A stretch of DNA of 64,000 nucleotides from Gloeomargarita sp. SRBZ-1_bins_9 (GTDB lineage: Bacteria > Cyanobacteriota > Cyanobacteriia > Gloeomargaritales > Gloeomargaritaceae): assembly GCA_039794565.1 (NCBI GenBank), contig JAUQVX010000009.1:1-64000 (forward strand). Reading direction: 5' to 3'. Both the position numbers and the translations under genes were made by a program. The notes beneath the pieces were generated by a model. The model was not told the origin of the DNA. It did not search any database and saw only the letters and a program-made list of their open reading frames with translations. This document shows, piece by piece, positions 17,335-26,571 of the stretch (positions are counted from its first letter, which is position 1; every line of letters begins with the position of its first letter).

Positions 17335-18852
17335 CTATTTTAGAGCGTCAAGTTCGTAACCGAACAGGCGCGGGTCCACCTCCGTCAGCGCCAAATCCGC
17401 CAGGCCGTATTCTGCCCAGCGCCGGGTCACCCGAGCGGCAATCTCCGGGTCCGACGTCAGGGGGGGACTCCAGGGGCGGTCCGTCTCCGGCGGGATTTTG
17501 GTCGTCGCGTCAATCCCCATGCGGCTGCCCAACCCCACCTTGGGACAGGCAAAGTCCAAGCTATCAAAGGGCGTCTCCGGCAGGATGAACACATCCCGCT
17601 GCGGGTCCACTTTGGAACTGAGCGCCCAGACTACTTGCCGGGGGTCGCGGATATTGATGTCCTTATCCACCACAATCACAAATTTGGTGTAGGTGAACTG
17701 GGGCAGGGCACTCCAAAAGGCCAGGGCTGCCCGCCGCGCCTGACCCGGATAGGCCTTATCAATGGCCAGAATCGCCACCTTGTAGCTCAGGCCCTCCATG
17801 GGCAGGAAAAAGTCCACGATCTCCGGCACCTGTTTGCGCAGGATGGGGGTGTAGATCCGGTTTAGAGCAATAGCAATGAGCGCCTCTTCCTTAGGGGGCC
17901 GCCCACTAAACGTCGTGGCGTAGATGGGGTGATGGCGGTGGGTGACACAGTGGATGCGAATCAACGGCGATTCCTCCACCCCCCCGTAGTAGCCCATGTG
18001 GTCGCCAAAGGGGCCATCGGGAACCGTCTCCCCCGGCGTAATCGTTCCTTCCAAGACAATCTCCGCGTGGTCCGGCACCTCCAGGTTCAGGGTTTTACAG
18101 CGGGCCAGATGCACCCCACTGCCGCCGTACAGCCCAGCAAACAGCCACTCCGACAACTCCACCGGAATTGGGGTTGCCGCCGCCAAAACCAGCAAGGGGT
18201 CCACCCCCAGGGCAATGGCCACCTCTAATTTTTGCCCCCGTTGGGCCGCCTTGCGCAAATGCCGCGCTCCACCCCGCACCGATAACCAGTGGACCGACAG
18301 GGTGTTGCGGGACTGCAACTGCAACCGGTAAATCCCCACATTGGGCGTACCCGTCTCACAGTCTTTGGTGATCACCAGCCCCAGGGTGATAACCTTGCTC
18401 GCATCCCCCGGATAGGGTCGGATCAAAGGCAGTTGGGTCAAATCCACCTCATCTCCCCGTTTGACCACTTGCTGGCAGACTGGGAAAAAGCTGGTCACCG
18501 GTTTGGCCTTGACCACGTCCCACAGCAACTGGCCGAACGCCAAAAATTCCCCTGGCGTTTTTGGGGGTTTGGGCTGCTGCAACTGGCTGAGTTTTTCACC
18601 CAGGGCTTCTAACTCCTGGGGATGCTCTAGGTGCATAGCCCAGCAGACCCGCTCCAGCGTCCCCAGCAAATTAATCGCCACCGGGATAGACGACCCCTGG
18701 ACATTCTCAAACAATAGGGCCGGCCCTCCCGCCTGCAACACCCGCTGGGCAATTTCGGCCAATTCTAAATCTGGGTCCACCGGGGCCTTGATGCGCCGCA
18801 ATTGCCCCCGCCGCTCCAAAAGCTGCAAAAAGCCCCGCAAATCCCGCGCCAT
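17335..18852 (-). CDS. UbiD-family prenyl-FMN decarboxylase
   Basis: A 505-residue member of the UbiD family, which uses prenylated FMN to decarboxylate aromatic or unsaturated acids; the cyanobacterial version is thought to act on the 4-hydroxybenzoate-derived ring in plastoquinone synthesis. Start MARDLRGFLQLLERRGQLRR is characteristic; further landmarks are NVGIYRLQLQSRNTLSVHW, PIPVELSEWLFAGLYGGSG, DGPFGDHMGYYGG (metal/flavin site) and VPEIVDFFLPMEG. The open frame reaches back to 19332, but the 160 extra residues are only antisense to the glycosyltransferase gene. Confidence 0.87.
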   Translation of the reverse strand: MARDLRGFLQLLERRGQLRRIKAPVDPDLELAEIAQRVLQAGGPALLFENVQGSSIPVAINLLGTLERVCWAMHLEHPQELEALGEKLSQLQQPKPPKTPGEFLAFGQLLWDVVKAKPVTSFFPVCQQVVKRGDEVDLTQLPLIRPYPGDASKVITLGLVITKDCETGTPNVGIYRLQLQSRNTLSVHWLSVRGGARHLRKAAQRGQKLEVAIALGVDPLLVLAAATPIPVELSEWLFAGLYGGSGVHLARCKTLNLEVPDHAEIVLEGTITPGETVPDGPFGDHMGYYGGVEESPLIRIHCVTHRHHPIYATTFSGRPPKEEALIAIALNRIYTPILRKQVPEIVDFFLPMEGLSYKVAILAIDKAYPGQARRAALAFWSALPQFTYTKFVIVVDKDINIRDPRQVVWALSSKVDPQRDVFILPETPFDSLDFACPKVGLGSRMGIDATTKIPPETDRPWSPPLTSDPEIAARVTRRWAEYGLADLALTEVDPRLFGYELDALK

Positions 18853-18872
18853 AGTTCCATTGTAGTGGGCGG

Positions 18873-20138
18873 TTACTGGCCCGGCGACCAGGCCCCCCGA
18901 CGGGTGACCACCCATTCCCGCCGCCCCGTCAGTTGGTGATACACCGCCGCCAGGGACACCAAATTTTTGAACAGCCCATAGACCGGCAGCGCCACACAGT
19001 ACAGCAACGAATCCCAGGCGTTCCAAGGGGAAAGGGCGCTGCGTCCCTGGTAGGCCACAAACACCTGGTAGGGGCCGCTCACCAACAGCAGGGCCGTAAT
19101 CCAACTCAGCCATTGCACTGCCGGCGCCGGTAGGGAATCCCAATTCACCAGCTCCTGCACCAGCACCAGGGGGTAGTAAAGAATCGTAAAGTGCAGGGCA
19201 ATGCCCCCCACCAGCATGCAAAGTAAATAGATTTTTTGTCCCAATCCCAGGTAGGGCGACCGGAGAATCGGCCAGGCATATTTCAGGCCCACCTGCAGCC
19301 ACCCCTGCGCCCAGCGGCGGCGTTGGCACCAAAGCGCTCGTCCATCCACCGGCGCCAATTCCGTAGCTATTACATCCCGGTCGTGGATGATGCGGTAGCC
19401 CTGCAGCAGCAACTTCACCGTCACGTCAATATCTTCCGTGAGCATTTTGGGGTTAAAGCGCACCCGCCGCAGCACCTCGGTACGCCAGTAGCCGTTGGAG
19501 CCGCCAAAAATCCCCAAATCCGCCAGCAGGGACCGGGCCGGATGACTCACCCCGTACAGATGCTCAAACTCCACTGCCACCACCCGGGTTAAGAGATTAT
19601 CGCGGGCGTTGCGGATGATGTTGCGCCCCTGCACCACGTCGTACTGTCCCCCCGCCAGCCAGCGCCAGGCCCGCCGCACGCTCTCCGGCAGGGGTTTCAA
19701 GTCGGCGTCTAATATTAATGTCATTTCCCCCGTCACCCAACAGACCGCCGCATTGAGATTTTCTGCCTTGGATCGGCTCCCTTCCACGTGCAACAGCTTG
19801 AGTTCCGGGTAGGCCTGGGCCAGGGCTTGCAATTGGGTTTCGATGGGCAGGGGTTGGGGGCGGTTATAAGCCAGGATGATTTCCAGGCCCTCCTTGGGGC
19901 GGGGTAGGGTGGTGAGCAAATGGGTGAGCGTATCCAGAATAATCCCCTGCTCATTGGGCAAATAGGCCACCACGATCACCGAATAGCGGGGCAGTTCGGC
20001 ATAACGGCAGCGGGGTTGCCGGCGCAGACGGTAATAGGTGATGGTGCGGTAACCTAACCAGGTGGCAGTGGCTTCGACAATACCTAAAAGGGCGGCCAGG
20101 AGAAACAGGATGGTGGTGACCCACGCTAGGCCGGACAT
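18873..20138 (-). CDS. Membrane glycosyltransferase, family 2
   Basis: A 421-residue processive-type GT2 enzyme. An N-terminal membrane helix (about 5-25) precedes the GT-A domain with VIVVAYLPNE, SRSKAENLNAAV, LILDADLKP (nucleotide-metal Asp motif), MLTEDIDVT and CQRRRWAQGW (QxxRW acceptor motif). At least three membrane helices follow at about 300-400. The set of D, DxD, TED and QxxRW motifs is that of cellulose/hyaluronan synthase-like proteins and N-acetylglucosaminyltransferases. Product unknown. The stop is 20 nt upstream of ubiD's start, so they may be co-transcribed. Confidence 0.85.
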   Translation of the reverse strand: MSGLAWVTTILFLLAALLGIVEATATWLGYRTITYYRLRRQPRCRYAELPRYSVIVVAYLPNEQGIILDTLTHLLTTLPRPKEGLEIILAYNRPQPLPIETQLQALAQAYPELKLLHVEGSRSKAENLNAAVCWVTGEMTLILDADLKPLPESVRRAWRWLAGGQYDVVQGRNIIRNARDNLLTRVVAVEFEHLYGVSHPARSLLADLGIFGGSNGYWRTEVLRRVRFNPKMLTEDIDVTVKLLLQGYRIIHDRDVIATELAPVDGRALWCQRRRWAQGWLQVGLKYAWPILRSPYLGLGQKIYLLCMLVGGIALHFTILYYPLVLVQELVNWDSLPAPAVQWLSWITALLLVSGPYQVFVAYQGRSALSPWNAWDSLLYCVALPVYGLFKNLVSLAAVYHQLTGRREWVVTRRGAWSPGQ

Positions 20139-20285
20139 AACCTCCTCCCCCTTGGCCCACCGTCCTTATGCCGACCGTCCATGCCCTATGGCTCCGTTTC
20201 ACGTCCTCACATCCGTATTTACCTTAACAGATTGCCTTTCCGGTGCATACCGGGATAGGATGAACGGCGGGCTGACCCTGTGGTT

Positions 20286-21464
20286 ATGTCATCGCCATTA
20301 CTGGAGCTGGCACGTTTATTTGGGGTGTTGGGCACAGTGGCCTTTGGTGGTCCGGCCGCCCACATTGCCCTGATCCAAAAGGAAGTGGTCGAGCGGCGGC
20401 AATGGCTCACAGGGGAAGAATTTTTGGACATGATGGGGGCGGTCAATCTCATCCCCGGACCCAACTCTACGGAAATAGTCCTTTTGGTGGGGTTGCGACG
20501 AGCGGGTTGGGCAGGTCTGTTGGTGGCAGGCACGGCGTTTATCCTACCGGCGGCCTTGATCACTACTTTTTTCGCTTGGGTTTATCGGGAATGGGGAACG
20601 TTGCCGCAGCTGGCACCGGTGCTGGCGGGGATGCAGCCGGTGGTGGTGGTGTTGATTGCCCATGCTGGGTGGCGCCTAGGGAAAAAGGCGGTGAAAAGTG
20701 CCTGGTTGCTGGCGGTGGGCTTGGTGACAGCGGGGTTATCGGTGCTGGGGGTGGGGGAATTGCCGGCGTTGTTGATTGGGGGTTTGCTGGGAATACTGGG
20801 GCGACGACGGTCGGCGGGGGTTTTGGCCTGGTGGCCCCCACTGCCCCTGATGACCACAGCACCACCCGCGCCGGCACCCGGCTTGTGGTCCTTGGCCCTG
20901 TTTTTTCTCAAGGTGGGGGCGGTGCTATTCGGCGGGGGGTACCTGCTGATCGCCTTCATTGAAAGGGACCTGGTGGAGCGCTATGGCTGGCTGACGCAAC
21001 AACAGTTACTCGATGCGATTGCAGTCGGGCAATTTACACCCGGTCCAGTGCTATCTACTGCTAGTTTTGTGGGGTTTTTGATTGCCGATTGGCCGGGGGC
21101 ACTGGTGGCAACGGTGGCTATTTTTTTGCCGTCTTTTGGCTTTGTAGCTCTGCTGAATCCGCTAATTAGCTGGTTGCGGCGTAACACCTGGACGGGGGCT
21201 TTTTTGGATGGCCTAAATGTGGCGGCAGTGGCCTTGATTGGGGTGGTGGCGGTGCGGTTGGGCTGGCGCTTAGGGACGGCGGCTTTGGGAACCTCCTGGG
21301 GGTATGGGCTGCGGATGATGGGGATTGCCCTGGTAGCGGCCGTCCTGATGGGGTGGCAAAAGGTGCCAGCGCCCTGGTTGGTTGGATTAGGGGCAGTAGT
21401 AGCCGGCGCGGTGAGCTATAGGGTCGGGATGATCCCGGAGCTACAAGGCCAAATCCAGGGGTAA
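20286..21464 (+). CDS. chrA: Chromate transporter, ChrA/CHR family
   Basis: A 392-residue long-chain CHR protein made of two homologous halves. Each half has the conserved signature: FGVLGTVAFGGPAAHIALI and NLIPGPNSTEIVLLVG in the first; FLKVGAVLFGGGYLLIAFI and AVGQFTPGPVLSTASFVGFL in the second. Ten or more membrane segments are predicted from the hydrophobic blocks. These proteins export chromate, or may carry related oxyanions. I chose the ATG at 20286 over the GTG at 20280. It is the only plus-strand gene between 17 and 23 kb and overlaps cobW tail to tail by 24 nt. Confidence 0.9.
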   Translation: MSSPLLELARLFGVLGTVAFGGPAAHIALIQKEVVERRQWLTGEEFLDMMGAVNLIPGPNSTEIVLLVGLRRAGWAGLLVAGTAFILPAALITTFFAWVYREWGTLPQLAPVLAGMQPVVVVLIAHAGWRLGKKAVKSAWLLAVGLVTAGLSVLGVGELPALLIGGLLGILGRRRSAGVLAWWPPLPLMTTAPPAPAPGLWSLALFFLKVGAVLFGGGYLLIAFIERDLVERYGWLTQQQLLDAIAVGQFTPGPVLSTASFVGFLIADWPGALVATVAIFLPSFGFVALLNPLISWLRRNTWTGAFLDGLNVAAVALIGVVAVRLGWRLGTAALGTSWGYGLRMMGIALVAAVLMGWQKVPAPWLVGLGAVVAGAVSYRVGMIPELQGQIQG

Positions 21465-22421
21465 GTTGCGACCAATACATACCACCTGGGTACGGCGGGG
21501 TTCGTCGGGACGCCAAGGTCGGTCGTAGTAGGTTTGCAGGCGCGTGCCCACTCCCTGCACCACCAAACGCATGGGTTTCCCCGCAACAACTGCCCACCCT
21601 TTGGCCCGGTAAATCTCGTACTGCTGAACCAGGGCCGTCAGGCGCTGCACCAGCCACTCCGGGTGGGGAATGTCGTCAGCCGTAAGCACTACTGCTCTCA
21701 GGCTGGGGTCGTGGTCCTCTTCGTCGTGGTCCTGGTCGTGGTGACTGGGGCGCTCGGCCAGGTGGTCTTCCACCGCCATCCCCAAATCCAGCAGCACGGA
21801 CACCGGCACTTGGCCGTACTGGCAGGGGAGGATGCTCACCCCCGGTCGCACCTGGGTTTTGAGCCAGGCCATGAGCTGGGTTTGTTGCTCCGGCGTCAGG
21901 GTGTCCACTTTGTTGAGCAATACCAGGTCGGCGCAGGCCAGTTGGTCCGCCAGTAGCTCCCCTAGGGGGGTGTCGTGCTCAGTCAGGGGAACACCCTCCC
22001 GGTAATAGCGGGCGAGCTGACCAGTGTGCAGACTTTCCCCATCCACTACCGTGATCACCCCGTCGACTGTCGTGCGGGTGCGTATCCCCGGCCAGGTAAA
22101 GGCCTGCACCAGGGGCTTGGGCAACGCTAGTCCTGACGTTTCGATGACAATGGCGGTGGGGGGTGTTGGGCGGTTGAGCAGCATCTGCATAGTGGGCAAA
22201 AACTCCTCCTGCACCGTGCAGCACAGACAACCGTTGGTAAGCTCCACCACCGGCGTATCGCAACAGTTCGACAGCAGGGAGCCGTCAATGCCCACTTCGC
22301 CAAATTCGTTCACCAGCACCGCCAGTCCTTGGCTTTGAGGGGATTGCAGGAGGTGGCGCACCAGGGTGGTCTTCCCGGCCCCCAGAAAGCCCGTAATCAC
22401 CGTCACCGGAATTTTCCGCAT
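21441..22421 (-). CDS. cobW: CobW-type G3E GTPase (metal chaperone)
   Basis: A 326-residue G3E GTPase. Walker A GFLGAGKTTL near residue 11, the metal-binding LTNGCLCCTV (CxCC), VIETSGLALP, LVLLNKVDTL as guanine-recognition motif and a His/Asp-rich loop (SHHDQDHDEEDHD) near 230, then the CobW C-terminal domain. CobW proteins deliver cobalt to cobaltochelatase; related COG0523 proteins deliver zinc. Its position after DUF1636 and a B12 riboswitch supports the cobalt role. Confidence 0.9.
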   Translation of the reverse strand: MRKIPVTVITGFLGAGKTTLVRHLLQSPQSQGLAVLVNEFGEVGIDGSLLSNCCDTPVVELTNGCLCCTVQEEFLPTMQMLLNRPTPPTAIVIETSGLALPKPLVQAFTWPGIRTRTTVDGVITVVDGESLHTGQLARYYREGVPLTEHDTPLGELLADQLACADLVLLNKVDTLTPEQQTQLMAWLKTQVRPGVSILPCQYGQVPVSVLLDLGMAVEDHLAERPSHHDQDHDEEDHDPSLRAVVLTADDIPHPEWLVQRLTALVQQYEIYRAKGWAVVAGKPMRLVVQGVGTRLQTYYDRPWRPDEPRRTQVVCIGRNLPLDLAL

Positions 22422-22424
22422 CGG

Positions 22425-22811
22425 CTAACCTCCTGTCGTCACCGGCGGCACCCGACCCAGCACCCGGTCTTTGAGCAGTTCCGGGCGTTCGGCGTAGGGG
22501 ATAAATCCATCTTCCTTTTGCTGGTGCAGTTGGGTGAATGCCACTAGGGCCTGTACCGTGGCGGGGCGCTGGTCTCGGGCGGGCAGTTGCCCCAGGATGT
22601 AGGCAAATTTCCCCGGCGCGGTAATGGCCACGGCACAGGGATTCACACAGGCGCTGAGACATTTCACCGGTTGGATTTGCGCCCCCGTCTCCGCCAGAGC
22701 TGACTGCAAATCCTGCAGCAAAAATTCCCCGGCGCTGGTGCCCACCCGCTGGCCGTTTTCCCAGGTGCTCCCACAGGTCGTACACACAAATAACGTCGAG
22801 TGAACCGTCAT
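22425..22811 (-). CDS. DUF1636 metal-binding protein
   Basis: A 128-residue protein with the ferredoxin/thioredoxin-like DUF1636 fold: LFVCTTCGSTWENG at the N-terminus and VKCLSACVNPCAVAITAPGKFAYILG in the middle, giving Cys pairs suited to a metal or Fe-S cluster. I chose the ATG at 22811; a start at 22856 would add 15 unrelated residues. DUF1636 genes recur beside cobW and cobalamin genes. Here it is 3 nt upstream of cobW, behind the riboswitch. Role inferred: cobalt handling. Confidence 0.85.
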   Translation of the reverse strand: MTVHSTLFVCTTCGSTWENGQRVGTSAGEFLLQDLQSALAETGAQIQPVKCLSACVNPCAVAITAPGKFAYILGQLPARDQRPATVQALVAFTQLHQQKEDGFIPYAERPELLKDRVLGRVPPVTTGG

Positions 22812-22964
22812 CGGATTGTTCCTGCTTGCTTTTGTGCAGCTAAACGTAAAACGCAATGAGAATAGCTCGTGACAGGCAAGGGGCCACGATTTTGCCTATC
22901 GAGCATGGGCTGGCACGCAAACTTAGGGTGGTGGCCCTGGGGCATGTTGACGCATACGCTCTGT

Positions 22965-23110
22965 ACCTCGCAGAGACTGGGACTACACCGGCGGGCATCC
23001 TGACTGAGCCATCTCCAAAGGATGGGCATCACAGTTGCGGGACAGCGGTGGATTCGCACCACACTTTCCCCGTTACCTGGCTGGGCTGGTCCCCCAACCA
23101 ACCGGCTGTG
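22965..23110 (-). promoter_or_regulatory. Cobalamin (AdoCbl) riboswitch
   Basis: Read on the minus strand: GGGGAAAGTGTGGTGCGAATCC, then CTGTCCCGCAACTGTGATGCC and AGTCAGGATGCCCGCC, which are the conserved core elements of the B12 riboswitch, including the B12 box near 23033-23046 (reverse of ttgcgggacag). The core is complete; outer limits are approximate. It lies 154 nt upstream of the DUF1636-cobW pair, so B12 would repress both. The stretch from 22812 to 22964 is the expression platform and leader. Confidence 0.93.
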
Positions 23111-23155
23111 TCCGTTATAGCATGGAGGACGACCAGTGGCAGTGATAGACCGGCT

Positions 23156-23962
23156 ATGAAGTTTTCCATCGTCACGCCCTGCTACAATGCGGTGGCCCTT
23201 CTACCGGAAACGGTGGCCTCCGTCCTCGGGCAAAGGGCTGTGCAATCGGGCCAGGTGGAGTTGGAGTACTGGATTTGCGATGGGGGTTCCACGGATGGGA
23301 CGCTGGAATGGCTGCGCCGTCACCCCCACCCGGCGGTGCGGGTCATCTCGGAACCCGACCAAGGGATGTACGACGCCCTGGCGAAAGGGTTGTCCCGGGC
23401 GACCGGGGATGTGGTGGCCTATCTCAATGCCGGTGATATTTACTACCCCCAGGCGTTTGGGGTGGTGGCCGAAATCATGGCGACAGGACAGGTGGATTGG
23501 CTCACGGGCTACCGGGTGATTTACAACCAACATTCCCAGGTGATTCAGGTGGATTTGCCTTACCCCTATCGCCGGGAATTGTTCGCCTTCGGTCTTTACA
23601 ACCGGGCCTGGTGTCGGGTGCAGCAGGAATCCACCTTCTGGACCCAAAAGGTCCACCAAACCCTGGACCTCCGGCAGCTAAAGACCTGGCGCTATGCGGG
23701 GGATTATTTTTTGTGGATGCAGTTGGCCCAGGTGACGGATTTGCAGGTGGTGCAGAGTTATCTGGGGGGGTTCAAACGCCACCCGGGACAGCTGTCGCAA
23801 CAGCGGGAGGCCTATAACCGGGAGGTGGCCCAGATGACCCAACCGGTGCCCCTGTGGGCCAAGGGTGCCCAGGTCTGGGACTGGTGGCAATGGCGTTGGC
23901 GTCGAACCTACCCTGGCGTCTGGCGGTTTGACCCTAAGATAAATAAATGGCGTCGCTGGTAG
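23156..23962 (+). CDS. Glycosyltransferase family 2
   Basis: A 268-residue soluble GT-A enzyme: SIVTPCYNAVALLPETVASVL, WICDGGSTDGTLEWLR, VISEPDQGMYDALAKGLSRATGDVVAYLNAGDIYYP. The NAGD motif replaces the usual DxD. The colanic-acid WcaA/WcaE-like pattern 'DGGSTDGT...EPDQGMYDA' points to exopolysaccharide or glycan synthesis. The true start is the ATG at 23156; the open frame continues 300 nt upstream but that part is antisense to the riboswitch. leuC starts 7 nt after the stop. Confidence 0.87.
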   Translation: MKFSIVTPCYNAVALLPETVASVLGQRAVQSGQVELEYWICDGGSTDGTLEWLRRHPHPAVRVISEPDQGMYDALAKGLSRATGDVVAYLNAGDIYYPQAFGVVAEIMATGQVDWLTGYRVIYNQHSQVIQVDLPYPYRRELFAFGLYNRAWCRVQQESTFWTQKVHQTLDLRQLKTWRYAGDYFLWMQLAQVTDLQVVQSYLGGFKRHPGQLSQQREAYNREVAQMTQPVPLWAKGAQVWDWWQWRWRRTYPGVWRFDPKINKWRRW

Positions 23963-23968
23963 GGGTCC

Positions 23969-25366
23969 ATGAGTCGGGGAACGTTGTTTGATAAGGTCTG
24001 GGCGGAACATGAAGTGGCGGTGCTGCCCTCGGGACAAACGCAACTGTTTATCGCCCTGCATTTGATTCACGAGGTGACCAGCCCCCAGGCGTTTGCCATG
24101 CTGCGGGAGCGGGGATTGCCGGTGCTGTTTCCCCAGCGCACCATCGCCACCGTGGACCATATTGTGCCGACCGACCAGCGCCAACGCCCCTTGGCTGACC
24201 CCCTGGCCGAAGAAATGATCGCCACTTTGGAAAAAAACTGTCAAGAGTTCGGCATCAAGCTGTACAACTTGGGGTCGGGGCACCAGGGGATTGTTCATGT
24301 AATCGCGCCGGAGTTGGGCCTGACGCGCCCAGGTATGACCATCGCCTGCGGGGATAGCCATACCTCCACCCACGGGGCCTTTGGCACGATTGCCTTTGGA
24401 ATCGGCACGTCCCAGGTGCGGGATGTGCTGGCAACCCAAACCCTGGCGGTTAACAAACTCAAGGTGCGCCAGATTCGGGTGGATGGGCTGCTATCACCGG
24501 GGGTCTATGCCAAGGACGTGATTTTGCACATCATCCGCACGCTGGGGGTCAAAGCGGGGGTGGGCTATGCCTACGAGTACGCCGGTAGCACCATCCAGGC
24601 CATGAATATGGAAGAGCGCATGACGATTTGCAATATGTCTATCGAAGGGGGGGCGCGCTGTGGCTATGTCAACCCCGACCCGGTGACCTATGCCTATTTG
24701 CGGGAACGACCCCTGCGCCCGGTGGATTGGGAAGCGGCGGTGACCTATTGGCAGCAGTTCGTCAGCGACCCAGATGCGGAATACGACGATGTGGTGCAGT
24801 TTGACGCCACCCAAATTGCGCCGATGGTGACCTGGGGTATTACGCCGGGCCAAGGGATTGGGGTGGACGAGCGCATCCCCAAGCTGGAGGACCTGCCGCC
24901 GTCGGAACGGGAACTGGCCCAGGAAGCCTACGCCTACATGGGAGTGGAACCGGGACAACCCATTGCCGGGATGCCGGTGGAGGTGTGTTTTATCGGCAGT
25001 TGCACCAACGGACGGATTACGGATTTGCGGGAGGCGGCCAAGGTGGTCCAAGGGCGACGGGTGCAACCGGGGGTGAAGGCCTTTGTGGTGCCGGGTTCGG
25101 AGGCGGTCAAACGTCAGGCGGAAGCGGAAGGACTGCACGAGATTTTCTTGGCGGCGGGGTTTGAGTGGCGCTCGCCGGGGTGTTCGATGTGTTTGGCCAT
25201 GAACCCGGATAGGTTGCAGGGGCGGCAAATCTGTGCGTCCTCGTCCAATCGCAATTTCAAGGGTCGGCAGGGGTCAGCCACTGGGCGCACCTTGCTGATG
25301 AGTCCGGCGATGGTGGCGGCAGCAGCGGTGACAGGCCGGGTGACGGATGTGCGGGAACTGCTATGA
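23969..25366 (+). CDS. leuC: 3-isopropylmalate dehydratase large subunit
   Basis: With LeuD, isomerises 2- to 3-isopropylmalate in leucine synthesis. 465 residues, the normal LeuC length. The three cluster-ligating cysteines are in [11 protein letters not shown] and [13 protein letters not shown]; the aconitase-type patterns [28 protein letters not shown] and [10 protein letters not shown] are present. leuD is not the next gene (a DUF29 gene overlaps the stop by 4 nt), so the small subunit must be elsewhere. Confidence 0.95.
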   Translation: MSRGTLFDKVWAEHEVAVLPSGQTQLFIALHLIHEVTSPQAFAMLRERGLPVLFPQRTIATVDHIVPTDQRQRPLADPLAEEMIATLEKNCQEFGIKLYNLGSGHQGIVHVIAPELGLTRPGMTIACGDSHTSTHGAFGTIAFGIGTSQVRDVLATQTLAVNKLKVRQIRVDGLLSPGVYAKDVILHIIRTLGVKAGVGYAYEYAGSTIQAMNMEERMTICNMSIEGGARCGYVNPDPVTYAYLRERPLRPVDWEAAVTYWQQFVSDPDAEYDDVVQFDATQIAPMVTWGITPGQGIGVDERIPKLEDLPPSERELAQEAYAYMGVEPGQPIAGMPVEVCFIGSCTNGRITDLREAAKVVQGRRVQPGVKAFVVPGSEAVKRQAEAEGLHEIFLAAGFEWRSPGCSMCLAMNPDRLQGRQICASSSNRNFKGRQGSATGRTLLMSPAMVAAAAVTGRVTDVRELL

Positions 25367-26061
25367 ATTCCCTGTATGAAGCGGACTTTTATGCCTGGAC
25401 CCAGGCGCAAGCCCAAGCCCTGGCCCAACGGGATGTGACCAAGCTGGACTGGCCCCATTTGCAGGAGGAGATTGCAGCGTTGGGCCGGCAGGAGTATCGG
25501 GAACTGGTGAGCTGCCTGACGGTGTTGATTGGCCATTTACTGAAGTGGGACTATCAACCGGATCGGCGCTCCCGCCGTTGGTTTTTGACGATTCGCGAGC
25601 AGCGGCGGGCCATGCGGCGTCATCTGCGGCGCAATCTCAGTCTCCAAGCGTTAGCCGATGCCGCCATGACGGATGCCTACGAAGCGGGGGTGGACCTGGC
25701 CCTGCGGGAAACGGATATACCTTTGCGCATGTTTCCTGAAACCTGCCCCTACAGCTTCGCCCAAGCCCTGGCGGATGATTTCCTGTGCGACACCAGCGGC
25801 GATTGGTCCGGTAACGCTTCTTTTCGGCCGAGGGCTTGTTGTATGTGGACCAGTGCCGACTTGGCCTTGCTCCCGGACAAGGGCAAGCGCTATGAGATCG
25901 TGGATGGGAAGCTGTTGGTGACACCCGCACCCCACTGGAAACATCAGAAGGTCTTGGCGACTCTGCGGTCGGTTGTTTGCGCTACTGGACGCCTGGTCCG
26001 ACGGGGTGCGGCCAAGCCGGCCTCGGCACCAGTTCGGTTCTGGGTGAGTAGGATGACGTGA
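25363..26061 (+). CDS. DUF29 protein, reading through into Uma2 remnant
   Basis: DUF29 proteins are about 145-residue cyanobacterial proteins of unknown function, often in many copies near toxin-antitoxin-like genes. Residues 1-148 match: [64 protein letters not shown] and [14 protein letters not shown]. After that the frame should stop but runs on through [12 protein letters not shown] into an in-frame piece of an Uma2 protein, ending at 232 residues. The fusion looks accidental, caused by loss of the DUF29 stop region. Start overlaps leuC. Confidence 0.72.
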   Translation: MNSLYEADFYAWTQAQAQALAQRDVTKLDWPHLQEEIAALGRQEYRELVSCLTVLIGHLLKWDYQPDRRSRRWFLTIREQRRAMRRHLRRNLSLQALADAAMTDAYEAGVDLALRETDIPLRMFPETCPYSFAQALADDFLCDTSGDWSGNASFRPRACCMWTSADLALLPDKGKRYEIVDGKLLVTPAPHWKHQKVLATLRSVVCATGRLVRRGAAKPASAPVRFWVSRMT

Positions 26062-26270
26062 TCCCGGATGTGGTGTGGGTCAGCCAGGAACGATACCGTT
26101 GGCTCCTGGATGAGATGGGCCATCTCCGGGGAGCACCAGAGCTGGTCAAAGACGTGACTGGCAGGTCAAACGCAAACTCTACTCGGCGCAGGGTGTCCTG
26201 GAGTATTGGCTGGTGAATTGGATTTTGCCTGCCTGGTTCAGCACGTCTTTGCCTATACCGGCCTATAACC
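25843..26270 (+). pseudogene. Broken Uma2 (DUF820) family gene
   Basis: Uma2 proteins have a PD-(D/E)xK nuclease-like fold. The start reads [32 protein letters not shown] and KHQKVLATL, a classic Uma2 opening. Frame is lost near 25990; [27 protein letters not shown] appears in another frame near 26055, and QVKRKLYSAQGVLEYWLVN in a third near 26163. Part of the nuclease centre is missing. The remnant is non-functional in at least three pieces. Confidence 0.8.
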
Positions 26271-26369
26271 CCGCCTTGGTGTGATGTTGCCCATCAATGC
26301 CCATTGGCCGGCGCCGGTATTGGGGTTTGTGCCCTGGCGGGATATAATAAAAACCATCGTCAAAGCCCT

Positions 26370-26537
26370 ATGCCGTCTATCACGCACTGCGCATTGAGCG
26401 TTTGTACTGCACCTGCGTTGGTCCTGCTGGTGGCGGGGGCAGGCTGGCAGCAGATGAATCATCTATTGGGGCAGTGGGCGCAGGAGGTGTTTCGGGGGGA
26501 ACGTCTGCCCGTGTTGCCCACACCGGTGCCGGAATAG
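26370..26537 (+). CDS. Small one-helix membrane protein, unknown
   Basis: A 55-residue frame: [20 protein letters not shown] continuing [16 protein letters not shown], then a charged tail with [16 protein letters not shown]. Residues 8-25 could span the membrane or act as a signal anchor. It lies 34 nt before ppc in the same direction. The ATG at 26370 is 21 nt downstream of a TATAATAA-like stretch, which fits a promoter for this gene and ppc. No family recognised. Confidence 0.45.
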   Translation: MPSITHCALSVCTAPALVLLVAGAGWQQMNHLLGQWAQEVFRGERLPVLPTPVPE

Positions 26538-26571
26538 CTGCGCTCAGGAACCAGTCACCGGGAGAGGCTCC

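Noticed and set aside
18853-19332. 160-codon N-terminal extension of the UbiD protein
   Set aside because: Low-complexity Gly/Pro sequence antisense to the glycosyltransferase; the UbiD family starts at MARDL.
22856-23155. 100-codon extension of the glycosyltransferase at 23156
   Set aside because: It is the complement of the cobalamin riboswitch; the GT2 domain starts at MKFSIVTP.
24494-25228. 244-codon minus-strand frame opposite leuC
   Set aside because: High GC leaves long shadow frames; no domain is visible and leuC is intact.
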